A stretch of 64,000 bases of DNA from Ampelocalamus luodianensis (Eukaryota; Streptophyta; Magnoliopsida; Poales; Poaceae): assembly GCA_036346255.1 (NCBI GenBank), contig CM070619.1, positions 36,958,342-37,022,341 of the forward strand, given 5' to 3'. Positions 11,924-24,300 of this stretch are shown piece after piece (the first letter of the stretch is position 1; every line of letters begins with the position of its first letter). A program made the position numbers and the translations under genes. Below the pieces are notes generated by a model. That model worked only from the letters and a program-made list of their open reading frames with translations, was not told the origin of the DNA and did not search any database.

Positions 11924-14170
11924 TGTGAGACCTGGTTATTTACCTTGTAATGCTTAGTCTTCCATTGACTCTAGCATCACAAACAAAATATCTCGTGCCT
12001 CGGGAAAATGTATACTTCCTAGAATTGCAGTATACACACCCTTTTACAAAACAATACATCAATTTCATACAAGCTCCATACAACCGAACTAAAGCTTTAC
12101 AAGCAAAAGACATATAGTAAAGTTATTACAAAAGAGAGGCCGACCGGCCTAGAACAAGCTAAAGAGCTAAACGAACAGCGAAAGCAAAATGCCATAAGAT
12201 GGCTATGAACAAGAGCCAACCGGTTTGCCATACATCCACAAGGCAATCCGACTAGGCTGCGAAGCTAGTCGTCCACACCACAGCAAAACTCACAAAAGTC
12301 AATCCCTTGGGGATTAAACTCCTATGCAACAATTAAGCAAAGCAAATGAGTACAAAAATATACTCGCAAGACTTACGAGTAACAAACCTAGATATTACTA
12401 CATACAAGGTTAATCAAAGGAGAGGGCTAAAGGTTCATTTTTAGCATAAAGCAGATTTTATTTGTAATAAGTAATAGATTGAAAGCAGTTTTAACAATCT
12501 GATTTTATTTGCTCAAATAACAGCGAGACAATAATTAATAACAGTAAGACATCCTGGAGATGACTAACCCAATAGCACGAATTACCCATTCGTACCACCC
12601 ACATCAAGTTTTAATGAAAAGTTATAGTCTAGTTCTTGCACAACCTTACCAAGCATGTCCATAACCTAGGATGAGGCTATTCGAATAGATCAAACCCTGC
12701 AGGGGTGTACCAATATACCCACACATCAGACCGCCTTTTTGCCAAGCTATTAAGCACACTTCCTTTGGTATGCCGGCACGGCTAAGTCGTACGAGATACT
12801 TCCAATGGATTGTATTAATTAAGAGTCGCACGTATGGGGGTTAACCCTTAGTGATCCATCGGGGACGAAGATCACAAGGACCCATACGTTGAGTCGGAAA
12901 CACCGGCCCAGCCGTAGCAACTGCAGGTGCTCCTAGGTATGGAGAACCTAGAAGGAACCCATCCATCTCATCCCAAAAAGAACATTTTTCTCTATCACTA
13001 CCACCAGCGACTCATTAATTAACACCTCCCAAAGTACTAAGTCAAGAGAGATCCCATATCCCTCTAGTGTGGTTAGCATGCAAATATCGCTTGGCTTAGT
13101 GACACAAGTAACTCGGTCTTTGATGACCCGGGCACCATTCCATTCACACCGAAAGATCACACCATCACACCAATGTGCCCAAGTGTAAAATATTTTATTT
13201 TTAGTTTTAAACTTTTTGAAATAATAAAGCGCAAGGTGTTGAACATAATGTAATTGTAAGATTTGTGTGATCAAGGGCCTGGACTAAGTCGATAACCGCC
13301 CAATTCTACCGATAACTAAGTATTGCTAGGCATCATATCGTAAAGACAATAAAAGAGCATAAATCAGTCACCGAGCTCTAATTCACCCGTGAGGATATTA
13401 ACTTAGGTTTGTGGCAGGGGTGGATAATTTCAGGGAAACAATGCATTAGGATTATCTACCTCTAATCGACAAAATTAACTTTGATACAAAGAAGCATGCA
13501 TACATATTCTTTGCAAACAAGATATTAGGCATTTTAAAAGTAATGGGATCAGTATGATCAAATGAATGCTACATCTTCTTGCCTTGCTAGAGATCACTAT
13601 CTTGCTACAGAGGATCATTCTCGTACTCAACAATTTCTTTGGAACCTCTCGCAAGAACGAGAAAATTGAATAAAAACGACGAACAACGAAAAAGGCTAAA
13701 AAACCAAATTCATCCAAAATCCATGAAATTTACAGAACAGTAGAGCATGACTTTAGATCAATTTAGCAACAAGAACCAACTGATTTGGACTAAGCATGCA
13801 AAAGTTATGGCCTAAACAATTTCAATCTGTTGGAAAATCCAATTTAATTGCTTTATATTACTGTTCATTGTACAAATTTTCAGAAAGTTTTTGAACATGA
13901 AATTTTTATGGTAGACCGAGCATGGCATTCTAAGAATAGCAAAATTTGGTTCATTTCATTTGGAGTTAAAATGAATTTCTTATGATTTTTCTAAGTGATG
14001 AAAGTAGCACAAAATCAATTTCACAGGCAAAGACATAATTAAAACCTACTCTACACTAAAGCATATTAACAGAGGAACCTAACCAATTTTAGTTTGCTCA
14101 AATTGGAGTTGCAGAGAATAACTTATGCATTTTACAAGTTTGAATAGTTTTAAGTGCAAGAAAAAGCTGA

Positions 14171-14670
14171 GGGGAGGTCCTAACGGTCAAGAGTTAAACT
14201 GAGGGAGGTCCTAACGTTCAAGATCTAAAATGTGGGAGGTCCTGATGGCTAAGATCTCACGAGGGAGGTCCTGATAGTCCGGATCTCACAGAAGGATGTC
14301 CTAACGGTCAAGATCTAAAATAAGGGAGGTCCTGACGGCTAAGATCTCACAGAGGGAGGTCCTAACGGTCAAGATCTAAACTGAGGGGAGGTCCTGACGG
14401 CTAAGATCTCACAGAGGGAGGTCCTAACGGTCAAGATCTACCCAGAGGAGGTCCTGAACGATAAGGTCTAAAAGAGGGGAGGTCCTGGACAACTCAAATC
14501 TCCATGGGGAGGTCCTAAACGGTCAATATCTCCACGGGGAGGTCCTAAATGATAAGGTCTAACAGAGGGGAGGTCCTGGACGGCTCAGATCTCCATGGGG
14601 AGGTCCTGAACGGTGAAGATCTCCACGGGGAGGTCCTAAATGGTAAGGTCTAAAAGAAGGGAGGTCATTG
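14171..14670. repeat. Minisatellite of about 16 copies of a 30-bp unit
   Basis: Each unit opens with GGGAGGTCCT and usually continues AACGGTCAAGATCT. I count 16 units plus a partial one, 29-32 bases long. Early units alternate in pairs ending CTCACAGA or CTAAACTGA. Later ones form a three-unit period ending TCTAAAAGA, CTCCAT and CTCCAC, so a higher-order repeat of about 90 bases is visible. The array lies within the LTR at 11924-16677. Confidence 0.9.
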
Positions 14671-14689
14671 ACGTTATCTTTACAAAAGC

Positions 14690-14890
14690 CCAGGAGTGGT
14701 CTTTTGCAAAGAGGACCCCGATGGTGGCCTTTGCAAAAGTCCAAGGGGTGGTCTTAGGGGAGGTTTGGGAGGGTGGTCCTAGTAAAAGACCAGGGAAGTG
14801 GTCTTGACGGCCTAGATCTGCACGGAGGAGGTCCGGGATGGCCAAGATCGACAAGAGGTGGTCCTGAAGGTTGTCAAAGGGGTGGTCTAG
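14690..14890. repeat. Degenerate GGTGGTC(C/T)T repeats next to the minisatellite
   Basis: Irregular copies of GGTGGTCTTTGCAAAAG-like words follow the main array. The same word recurs at about 16110-16210, where it alternates with GGGAGGTCCTGG. The two clusters look like decayed or diverged parts of the same repeat family inside one LTR. Confidence 0.6.
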
Positions 14891-16677
14891 CTTACGACAA
14901 TAGTACTTCAGTACCACCCGGTTTTTTCTCTCCAGCTTGCCGTAGGCGACTCCGGCCACGGCAACGCAAACCAAAGGCGGCAATAGGTTCGCAATAGTAT
15001 TGAGCAAACCCAGAGAGTACTCTCGACGGCGAAGCCGGCACAAAATGACGGCGAGCTAGAGATGGGCGATGGCGCAAACATAGCCAAAAACAAAAACAGC
15101 AAAGTGCTCTGCAGCAGTCTAAGATAGCGAGTGCCACAGCAACTAGGTGCTACCAAGAGGCTACCTTAGCAGTGGAGAGGTCCAGAGGTTGACGGAGGAG
15201 CTCCAGCGATGTAGGACCTTGCCGGCGCCGAAGAAGAAGTGGAGAAGATGGCCTATGCAAAAATAACAGAAACGTGTGGTAGGGTTAGCTTCATAATAGC
15301 TCAGAGAAGGTCCATAAGAAATTAATTGAAGAAAGAAGCACCTTACTGGAGTTGGGGAAGAAAGGGGGTGAACTCGGCCGAATTTGAATAAACCCCAAAT
15401 TTGATAATCTCTGTGAATGCCAAAAAAAATTAAGTTAGGGTTTTGCTAAAGATGATGAGAGGAACGAGTGATTTACGATAGGGAGCTTGAGCGGTCGAAA
15501 TTGGCGGATTTAGGCTCTCGGTGACTTGAGCACAAATACACAGAGAGGGAGCTAGGGTTTGCAAGGTGGTGTTGAAAGAGAGCTAAGGAGGAGCTCGGGG
15601 GCCTTTTATAGCCGGAGGGCAAAGTAGTTGATCAAAGCAAAGCTCCACGGGTGGTCAAGCCTGCCATGGACGAGTTGAGTGACGGCAGCAGGTAGAAGGA
15701 GGACTTTAGAGCAAAGTCACTAGCATGCATTTTATGCTGGCAACAAAGAGCCATTGATGAGGACGAAGAGGAAGTGACAAGGCTCTGCTCCTCCTCTGCC
15801 ATGGCGCACGGGTGCGCAGACTGAGGAAGATGATGATGACCAGGCTCAGGGACCCACCAGTCAATGAGAGAACCAAAGTGGTTTGGTCAAAAGAACAGAA
15901 AGGGTTAGGTTTAGACCACAGATCAAGCCAGGAGGTCTTAGCAGTTGGATTAGAAATGGAAGGACACGATTGAAAGTAATGTTCGGAGGTCCCGAACGTT
16001 CAAAGAGATCTGAGACACAGATCTAAACACGGACAGTCCAGGATCTCCTAGGCGCTAAACACGCACGCACAAGGTTTAAAGTGCGCGACCCACAAGATAG
16101 TGGTGGTAGCCAAGGATGGTCTTTGCAAAAGGTTAAGGGAGGTCCTGGCTAAAGCCGAGAGGGTGGTCTTTGCAAACAACCCAGGGTGGTCTTTGCAAAA
16201 ACACAGAAGGTGATCCAAACGAGGGGGAGGTCCGAGCACTCTCGAGGATCTCAGCGATAGACACAAGATCCAACGGTTAAAGAGGAACGCGTCGAAAGGA
16301 CCGAGCCCGAGTGCGTTTAGTTGATTTGGTTCGACCACGTCAAGAGGTTGGGCTCGGGTCTGACCAAAGTCCAACAGTGACTTGGCTTAGGGTTTGAAAT
16401 TTGAGCTAAACATGGAAGAATTTTTAGAGGTACCAAACTAACTTCAAAAATTCTGAAATTTGGACTGGACGTTCCTAGCTCCAGGATAAACCTTGTATAA
16501 ATTTTTCAGACGTTTTTATGCAAAACTTTTTCTTTAGAAATTTCTCAAGGCTTGTTCTAACGTTTGACCAATAGTCAAACTGGTTTGACTAGCCTCTTAA
16601 AATATTCAAACAATTTCTAAAAATTGTAAAATTTTTCAGAGGAGTCACACAACATCCCTAGAACCAAGGAAAATTAC

Positions 16678-16960
16678 ACTACTACAGAAACAGTCATCAT
16701 AGATGGTTCGGAACCGTCATCACAAACGGTTCGAAACCGTCATCACAGATGGTTTTCGAACCGTCTAGATAAGTTGGTCTCTGATAACAGGTGGTTATCA
16801 CAGACGGTCTGCAAACCGTCTGTGATATGAATATCACAGACGATTTTCACAAAAACCGTATGTGATACTCTGACTTCACAGATGTTTCGTATGAACGAGC
16901 AACGCTGCATGATCTCGCAATCACAGATGGTTTTTATAAAAAATCGTCTACGATAGTTCA
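16678..16960. promoter_or_regulatory. CACTA terminus and subterminal repeats (left)
   Basis: The terminal CACTACTACAGAAACAG is followed by direct and inverted copies of ATCACAGA(C/T)GGTT and AACCGTCTGTGAT. In this superfamily such subterminal repeats are binding sites for the element's own DNA-binding protein. The downstream stretch to 17160 is AT-rich with no recognisable feature and probably holds the 3' untranslated region of the minus-strand gene. Confidence 0.8.
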
Positions 16961-17161
16961 TTACACTAACTACATTTTTACTGATTTTTTGCTAGCCTTA
17001 GGAATTGCTAGTCATACCCTCTGAAAACAAGCATGTAGAGAAACAGATACATCACAGATAATCAATTGTCGACAAACTCAATCTGATCATTACTCAAAAT
17101 AAATTACAAAAGATCACATTTGTTCAAGTATTGTTACAAAATAAATTGGATTACAATTGAG

Positions 17162-18180
17162 TCAATTGTTTGCAGGTGGTTGAGAAGTGTCAGCGGGGTG
17201 ATGCGCTAGGTCGGCGACAGAGTGAAATTCTCTGGTGTCCTTAATTATCTCTGATATGATAAAGCTGCAGAGCTTTCCTCGAATGTCCTTGATCTCATTT
17301 GCAAATAGTCCATCTAAATCTATATTCAAGGCCTGTCGCTAGCAAGAGTAAAGTGTTAAGCATATATATTTAAATTTATAATTAGAAAATAATTATTTCA
17401 AGATTCACAAACCTCGGGATCCTTCTTCCTAGCTCTAATGATTTGCTCCATATGATGGCAAGCGTGATTGCACATAACTCATCATTTTTTTTGGCCTTTG
17501 CAAAAATATAATTACATATGTCGATTCGAGATACGTTATTATGAAGTATGATATAGGATTATCGTGTTGTAGCACGTGCTGTAAATTTTGTCCCGTGTGT
17601 TAGTTCGCACTCTTTCCATCGTATATTCCTTTGTTGGCAACATAGTCGATGAACAACCTACATGATTCCAAAAAGTTATCCTCGACCATTTCAAACTAAT
17701 GAAGACTTAAATAGAGTTATGTATGAAAGAAATGAGCATACCTGTCGAGTATTCCTCCCAGAATGCTGAACTTGTGGTTGCTGTGGATTAGGGAATAAAG
17801 GTATATCACATAGTTCGTCCTTGGTATGATGACTAAAAGGATTCAGTGGTACCTACTCATGTATGTCACTATAGCATTAAACCTAAGTTCGTGCTGCATA
17901 TAAAGTACAAATAAAATTTGTAGAGTAAGTAGTGACACATACCCCTCGTTCTAGGGCACCACGATGTACTTCATGTTCTGCTGACGAAGCAATGCCCGCG
18001 TTATGTATTTCTCGACGAAGGACAAGTTTTCTTGGATGTTTTGCAATGATACCACATGTGGGTCGAGGAAACCCACCGGTTCTTTCTATTCCCGGACATT
18101 TTTCATCATGTATCCATACATAAGAAATGAGTTGTGATATTTATCGGTATTACGTGAATGTAGAACTTGATTGTATGCAC
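17162..18180 (-). pseudogene. CACTA gene, C-terminal part with a Ulp1-like cysteine protease segment
   Basis: On the minus strand the segment at about 17970-18180 reads through VGFLDPHVVSL and YIVVP words. These resemble the N-terminal half of the Ulp1-type cysteine protease domain found in plant CACTA genes. The frame then meets a stop near 17950. Further exons are suggested by a segment containing CRLFIDYVANKGIYDG (about 17620-17680) and by a last segment FANEIKDIRG...FIISEIIKDT that ends in TGA at 17162-17164. I cannot locate a complete His-Asp-Cys catalytic set. Exon limits here are uncertain. The gene is either degenerate or carries read errors. Confidence 0.55.
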
Positions 18181-18951
18181 TTATAGTGTCCAACATCGTA
18201 GAAGCGAGGCATCAAGGCCAACGAGGTTGAATAGGTCATATAAGTCGTTGAAGCCCACGACGAAGTGGTTCGTCCCATTGAAGAAATGCTTATGCTCGTA
18301 TCTGACGGTGATTCCAGTATCGCACCCCTCCTTTTGGGTCTTCTCCAAGTACCAGGTATGAAAAGCCTCACAAGCATATCCAACACGCCCTAATACTGCG
18401 TCGAAGCACAACGGTTTTCCGATGATGTACTTCCCGGATATGCCGGACTTGCCGGAGTTGAGAGGCGCCTTAACGTTCGTCGATTTTGATTTGGTCTTAA
18501 GGATTGGCAGTGTCTTCCTCCGAGACGACTCGGGACCCGATACGTCGGCACTCTTTTCTTGTTCCTTCGGCGTCTTCTCCACAGGAACCGATAAGGTGGC
18601 CTTCTGAGGCGAAATATGAGGTGGAGTCATCGAGGCTCCCGTTGGGGAGGAATGGCCGTGTTGAGATCACGGCACTGTTGGGTCCAGGACGATGTCCTTC
18701 TTAGGCCACTGGATAAAACTGTGCACAGCATCCCCTAGTGTTGTGATCTCTTCGTTCAGGCGAATCTCCAGCGGGACGGCCATGAAATGTTCATATACCA
18801 TCTCCACCTCCACCTCCACCCTAGCATAACCCTGCCCCACCTGGACACCGTGCTGCACTGCCCCTTCCTGGTATGGTTGCACCATCCCCCGCCCAGCCTC
18901 AATAGAAATGGACCCAACTAACCTCACTTGGAGCTTGTAGGCCGTGGGCTC
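18181..18951 (-). pseudogene. CACTA gene, central conserved region
   Basis: One frame runs from a splice acceptor (TTTTGTAG before 18951) down to 18181. It contains LGDAVHSFIQWPKKDIVLDP and later HFVVGFNDLYDLFNLVGLD. Both are characteristic of the long second protein of grass CACTA elements, which joins transposase_24-like and Ulp1-like parts. The frame is broken by a single in-frame TGA at 18667-18669; without it the frame is open for about 250 codons. The preceding intron is 18952-19025 with donor AAG|GTAATG. The molecular role of this middle region is not known to me. Confidence 0.7.
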
Positions 18952-19025
18952 CTACAAAACAATACGCAATTAGCTAAGGTGTCCTATAGGTCTATCTTTG
19001 CTGCATTCCATAGATGTACATTACC

Positions 19026-20275
19026 TTGATGTCGTCATCGGTGGTGGGCGTCGTCATGTTCAGAATTATGCGTGGACGCGACGCTACTCCGATGTCGAGT
19101 AGGATTGGCTCCCAAATTAACAGGGGCGGCTTGCGACTACGACTGGCTCAGGAGTTGATTCATTTGATCCTGCAATGCTGCCAGCTTTCCTTCAAACATT
19201 TCAGTAATCATCTGTGCCAACCGGTCCTCGCGCTTGGCCTTAGATCTCTTCCTACTCCTGTACATGCAGTAGTCGTCTGCGAATCCATGACTCCAAGGTA
19301 CGTTAACCCTAAGGCCTCGCATGCGACCCGGGTGCTCCTTGTTTCCCAGGGTCGTAGAGAGTATATCCTTCTCCCTGTCTACTTGGAAGGAGCCTTGGGA
19401 AGTTTGGGCAGACAATTCACGCCGCAAGAGGTCATCATGTTATTATAGACACTATGAATTTATATATGAACTTATTAACAACTAGGTAATTCGACATACT
19501 TACCACACGTTGAGACACTTCCTGGTCTGCCGGGTTTGTGAAAGAGATGCTGCCCGAAGATGAGACTTTTGCCCTCGCTTTTATCCAAGCTAGGGAATGC
19601 GGGTCTGTGACATCAGGAAATGCGTTCTCCTCCTCCGCCGCCCATTCGTCGTATTTACTGCGCACCAGCCGTGCCGAGTGCATGCGGATGAGTATTTCGT
19701 GTCCGAGAGCTTTGTGTGCGGACTTTCCTCGTTAAATTTGGGCGTCGTCTTCATAGCAACAAAGGTGTCCCATGTTTCTGCGTCAAGAATCCGCATTTCG
19801 AAGGGTGTCGACCCGTGTTCACGTACTTCGTGACAAGAATGCTCTTGAACGTCCTCCACGATTTATCGATCATGAGCATCACCGTCCGTTCCACACGTGC
19901 CATGTCTGCTTCTGAGATAGTGAACTTTTGTAAAAGTTCTGTCCATAGCGCGCCTCTCGCTTCTTTCGTCAGATCCTTCCACCTTAGTGTGGTGATGGGA
20001 ACCCGTTTCCTTGCAAGTATCCTGCACATGGTTCGGAATCTCGCCGCTGAGCTCTTGGGACGCGGAGGGACCCCAAACTCACTGACCTCCGTGATGACCA
20101 GTTGGCCCACAGGCATCTTCGATTCTCCTCTGCCATCTCGCTTTCGTATCATTATCGGCGACGGATTAGGCGGCGAAGACGGCACCTCTGTCATCTGCGG
20201 CGTCGGCAACGGCGAAGATGGTGCCTCTGCCATCTGCGGCATCGGCGACGGCGGGGAAGACGGTGCCTCTGCCAT
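19026..20275 (-). pseudogene. CACTA gene, N-terminal transposase_24-like region
   Basis: The likely start is the ATG at 20275. A proline-rich opening with three PSSPP-type repeats (20170-20275) is followed by TMCRILARKRVP and by DKSWRTFKSILVTKYV. After a one-base frame change near 19810 come WDTFVAMKTTPKF and SKYDEWAAEEENAF, then a splice donor GTAAGT near 19504. The next exon (about 19026-19427) carries EHPGRMRGLRVNVPWSHGF and a charged, probably coiled-coil tail QMITEMFEGKLAALQDQMNQ. This series is typical of the plant transposase_24 (PF03004) family. At least two further frame changes lie at about 19680-19700. It is a pseudogene unless the indels are read errors. Confidence 0.7.
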
Positions 20276-20780
20276 CTCGCTTACTTGCTATCTATATAAT
20301 TTACATATGCATAAATATGTAACAATAATTAATTCCAACAGATCATACTGGAGTGTACCATTTGCTTCATGTCGTGGAGGATTGGCATGAAGCAAAGGTA
20401 CACTCAAGTGTGTCGGGATCGATGAAGGAATGCTAAGCAAAGGTTTAATGCTTCATGTACAGAAGAATAGCCTTTAATGAAGACATAGAAACAAAATAGA
20501 ATCAAGTAATAAGAACTACTAAAAACATATTCTGCTGACAAATTGCTCTCAGTTGACAAATTGCATAAGACATAGTCTTTGCAATCTCAGTCCTCTGTCA
20601 AAATTTCTTCACCAATCAATTTTGATAATTACAAAACAGATCTTGAGCTCAAACTACAACACATAAAGCATTACAGAAATGTAACATCTAATCATATGCC
20701 TTCAAAATAATTCACAAATTTATATCAACAATAAGCCTAATTGACAGATTGAGAATATAAATACAAATATCTCACAGAAC
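20276..20780. other. CACTA non-coding interval
   Basis: This AT-rich stretch lies upstream of the CACTA gene on the minus strand. A short inverted word pair (GCAAAGGTACACTC near 20394 and GAGTGTACCATTTGC near 20351) could form a small hairpin. I see no coding signal. Confidence 0.4.
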
Positions 20781-21078
20781 ATACAAGTGTAATCTTAATT
20801 CCGCTATAACTGAAAACAAAGAGTATAAAGGCTACTAATTATAACTGACCATATAAAGCAATATGCTTAAGCTCAAGTCTTGTTTTAATCATCTATTTGA
20901 TTTCAGATTTCGACTATCATCACAGAAAAATACAAGTGTAATCTTGATTCCTCTATAACTGAAAACAAAGAGTATAAAAGCTACTAATTATAACTGACCA
21001 TATAAAGCAATATGCTTAAGCTCAAGTCTGTTTGTAATTATCTATATGATTTCAGATTTCGACTATCATCACAGAGCA
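20781..21078. repeat. Tandem duplication of a 149-bp unit in the CACTA element
   Basis: The unit starting ATACAAGTGTAATCTT at 20781 is repeated from 20930. Both copies contain GCAATATGCTTAAGCTCAAG and end in GATTTCGACTATCATCACAGA. The copies differ at only a few bases, so the duplication is recent relative to the element. Confidence 0.9.
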
Positions 21079-21180
21079 TCAACAAGGCATCATCAGAACC
21101 CATCACAGAGCATCAACAGAGCCCATCACAGAGCATCACAGAGCATCACAGAGCATCAACAGAACCCATCACAGAGCAAG
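21079..21180. repeat. Short tandem repeats of CATCACAGAG
   Basis: The ten-base word CATCACAGAG and the variant CATCAACAGAACC recur about eight times just after the second 149-bp unit. The array lies on the 5' side of the CACTA gene. Confidence 0.75.
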
Positions 21181-21225
21181 GGACGCGCGAGGTAGAGGAA
21201 GTGACGAGTAAGAGAAAAACCCTAG

Positions 21226-21356
21226 TGTCGGGCGTCGAGGTCGGAGGCGGCGGTGTCGGGGGCGAAGAGGTCAGAGGCGCCAAGATCGGGAGCGGCGGCG
21301 GCGTCGGAGGCGGCAGTGTCGGAGGCGCCGAGATCGGGGGCGTCCAGGTTAGGGGC
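21226..21356. repeat. GC-rich 15-bp tandem repeat, left half
   Basis: Imperfect copies of GGCGCCGAGGTCGGG run up to the insertion point of R1 and resume at 50342. On the minus strand one frame gives a Pro-rich (PPTSTPPP-like) text and another a PDLGAP-like text. This could be a first exon or leader of the CACTA gene, but no start is convincing. Confidence 0.7.
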
Positions 21357-24300
21357 TGTGAGGACCCCGGTTTATTCAGCTTGTACTGTTTAACCATCCA
21401 ATTGGTCCTAACAGTAGAAATCAAATAAACCAAACCTCGAGATATGTATACTTCCCAGAATTGCAATATACACACTCCGTTACAAAATCATGCATCAATT
21501 CCATTCATACACATAGAGCCGAAGCAAAAGCAACAACTGAAAGACATAGATAATATAAAGAGAGTTAGTACAAAAGAGAGGCCGCCCGGCCAAAAGACAT
21601 ACAAATAGATAATACACAGCGGAAGCAAAATGGCCATAAGATGGCGATAAACAGAAGCCAATCGGTGTGCCTTTCACCCACAAGGCAACCAACCGGACCG
21701 CCAAGCTAATCGTCCCAAACAACGCAAGAACACACTCACAAAAGTGAGGCCCTTGGGGCTCACCTTCTTCCTCTGCAACAATTAATATTAAGCAAAGCAG
21801 ATGAGTACAAAAATTGTTTTTGTACTCGCAAGACTGACGTGTGAGATAACAAAACTATAATTAACTACATGCAAGCTTTATTTAAGTGGATGAGGCTCTG
21901 GACTTATTTTCAGCATAAAGCAAGTTTTCATTTGCAATAGGGTAATAGATTCAAAGCAAGTTTGCAATTAACTTTTATTGTTCAAATAAAAGAGAGACAA
22001 TTATAACAATAGATAGATGACAACACCAACCTAGAAGTGACTAACCCATAGTCACCACAACAATAGCATGAAGCACCCCTTCATACCACCCATGTCAAGT
22101 TTAAGTTTTTAAAAGGTTGTAGTCTAGTTCTTGCGGGAAATAACCAAGCGTGTCCATAACCTAGGACGAGGCTATTCGAATAGTTTTAACCTGCGGGGTG
22201 TACCAATGTACCCACACGATAGACCGCCTTTCCACCAGCCACGGTTAGCACACTTCCTTTGGTATGCAGGCATGGCTAAGTCTAACAAGACGCTTTCCAA
22301 TGGACGATGCTAATTAAGAGCCGCAACCCACGGGAGAAAGACACATTAGATGTACCTAACCGGTGCGCTAATGCTCCCCCAAACACCACAAACACACACA
22401 CACAGAACACACCCACCGACCAGCTCATAATTAACACCTTCCAAAGTACTTAGTCAAGAGAGGTTCCATATCCCCCTCGTGTGGTTAGCACGCAACAATT
22501 GCTTGGATCAATGACACAAGTAACTCGGTCCTTAGGGACTTAGGCACCATTCCACTCACACCCAACAGATCACACCAACATACCATTGTGCCCAAGCCAA
22601 GATATAATTTTTGTTTTCGTTTTGATTTGCAAATTGGTAAAACACAAGGGTTGGACATAATGGAATAATAATAGCATTTGTGTGATCAAGATCACCGACT
22701 AAGTCGATGATCGCCCAATACTACCGATGTAACACCCCAGCCCAACATGAGCCTGGAATGCTACTAAACAAACCCTAATAATTCTAATCAAAGCAAACTT
22801 AATAAAGTTCGGCAGAACCTCCCTTGTAAAGTTAATTACACTGGAGGTTCCAACATTCAAATGAATCATAAATTAACCAAACTACCAACTAGAGACATCA
22901 AAAGATAATCAAAGATATGCTACATATCCAGCAATCCAGTGAAGTATAAAGTTCCACTACTCATCGTTATTACACTTAAACCACCTCAAGACACAAGATA
23001 TAACAAACCTTTGAGCATCTCGCCCATTTACTAATAACAATTACTATCTGAAGATCATTCAACTTTATTTAGTTCATGTGGCATGTGTGTGACTAGCAGT
23101 CTACTTCCCCATGCATGTCGTTCTTGGCTCGGTACCTAAAATAACAACAAAAACAAGGGTGAGTCCACGAGACTCAGCAAGTACGTAAATAGAAGCCATA
23201 ACATCGCATCAATATCGTAAGATCAACAACAAACATTTCACATGCGGATGCAATGCTCAAGGATCCTTTCTCTTTATCTTTCGTGTGCATTACACTGTAA
23301 TGCAGAGTATGCAACCGTCGCCGCATACCCATGCTCATGCGCGCACGCACAGGGGACCAATTGCCCATTACTCGCAAGTAATGGGGACCTCAAGCCCACA
23401 CTCCACGAGTGAGGATCTCGGCCCGCCACCTTCATGACGGGGATCTCAAAGGAAACATACTTGGTCACCACATGACCAAACCTCAATATGATCTCAATAT
23501 GCACATGCTCATCATTTAATCATCATCAAATTACCACAAGACAAGAAGAACATATAACAATAGAGCATGGACATATATGACGCATCCATCAATCTTAAAT
23601 CAACATCAAGCCAACAATCTCACTATGCTACCACATATCGAGAAGCACACAATCATGACCAATCAAACACAACCACGAATCAAACAATGCACTTGCCTTA
23701 ACGGCGTGAACTGGGAACGTGAAGTCGGTGCTGCCTCGGTACTCTTCCCCACCTAAATTCAATCAAGAACATAGACTAAGACCACAGTAACGAACCACAT
23801 GAATTCTAAAAACAAACACAACTAGCAATAGCTCGCAACCCAATCCCGACTCCAAATTTCTAATTGCTGTTCTGTACCTTCTGTGAACAGTCAAGTTCTA
23901 AAATTCATATCTTTCTGTACAGAGGTCCAAATTACGTGTTCTTGGACTTCATTGAAAGGTTATCAAATTTCCCAACTAAACCTAGTTGGTGAGCTCCCCT
24001 GATTCGGCCATCTAAAATCACTTTCAAGCCGATTAACAAGACATCGATTTCACGTCAGACTTTCTGGACAGAGCACTAAAACTAACATAACTTTCAGCTC
24101 GTTTACCCAAATTTCGCGTTCTTGTGCTTCCCTGAAAGCTACGACAATTATCTACAACTTTCGTTATACTAAGATCCTCTAATTCTATCTTTAACTGATC
24201 GCAAAGTTCAGATCACTAAAACCTGTCCAGAAACTGACAGGGTTGCAGAACAGCTGCACGAATAAAATCATATATTTTGCTACAGAGGTCCAAAAATCAC

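Larger units (their letters stand above)
11924..16677 (-). repeat. Divergent gypsy LTR, interrupted by the CACTA transposon
   Basis: This begins TGTGAGACCTGG and follows the order of blocks seen in the other minus-oriented LTRs: the GCATCACAAA block, the CTATTCGAATAG palindrome near 12676, the ATTTTACAAGTTTG-type block near 14135, and the TTTGACCAATAGTCAAAC block near 16570. It stops at GAACCAAGGAAAATTA where the CACTA end begins. In R1's LTR the matching text continues as ...GGGAAAATTATTACCAAGGG (near 27840). The missing end should therefore lie on the far side of the CACTA element, outside the window. The middle part is unusual because of a minisatellite. Confidence 0.75.

Noticed and set aside
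14171..14670. Regular 30-bp repeats resembling a CRISPR array
   Set aside because: Units are contiguous and variable with no constant-repeat/unique-spacer alternation, no cas genes are near, and the setting is a plant LTR.
21146..21475. Proline-rich minus-strand frame (PPTPPP repeats)
   Set aside because: It crosses the R1 insertion boundary at 21357, so it joins LTR and CACTA repeat DNA and cannot be one native protein.
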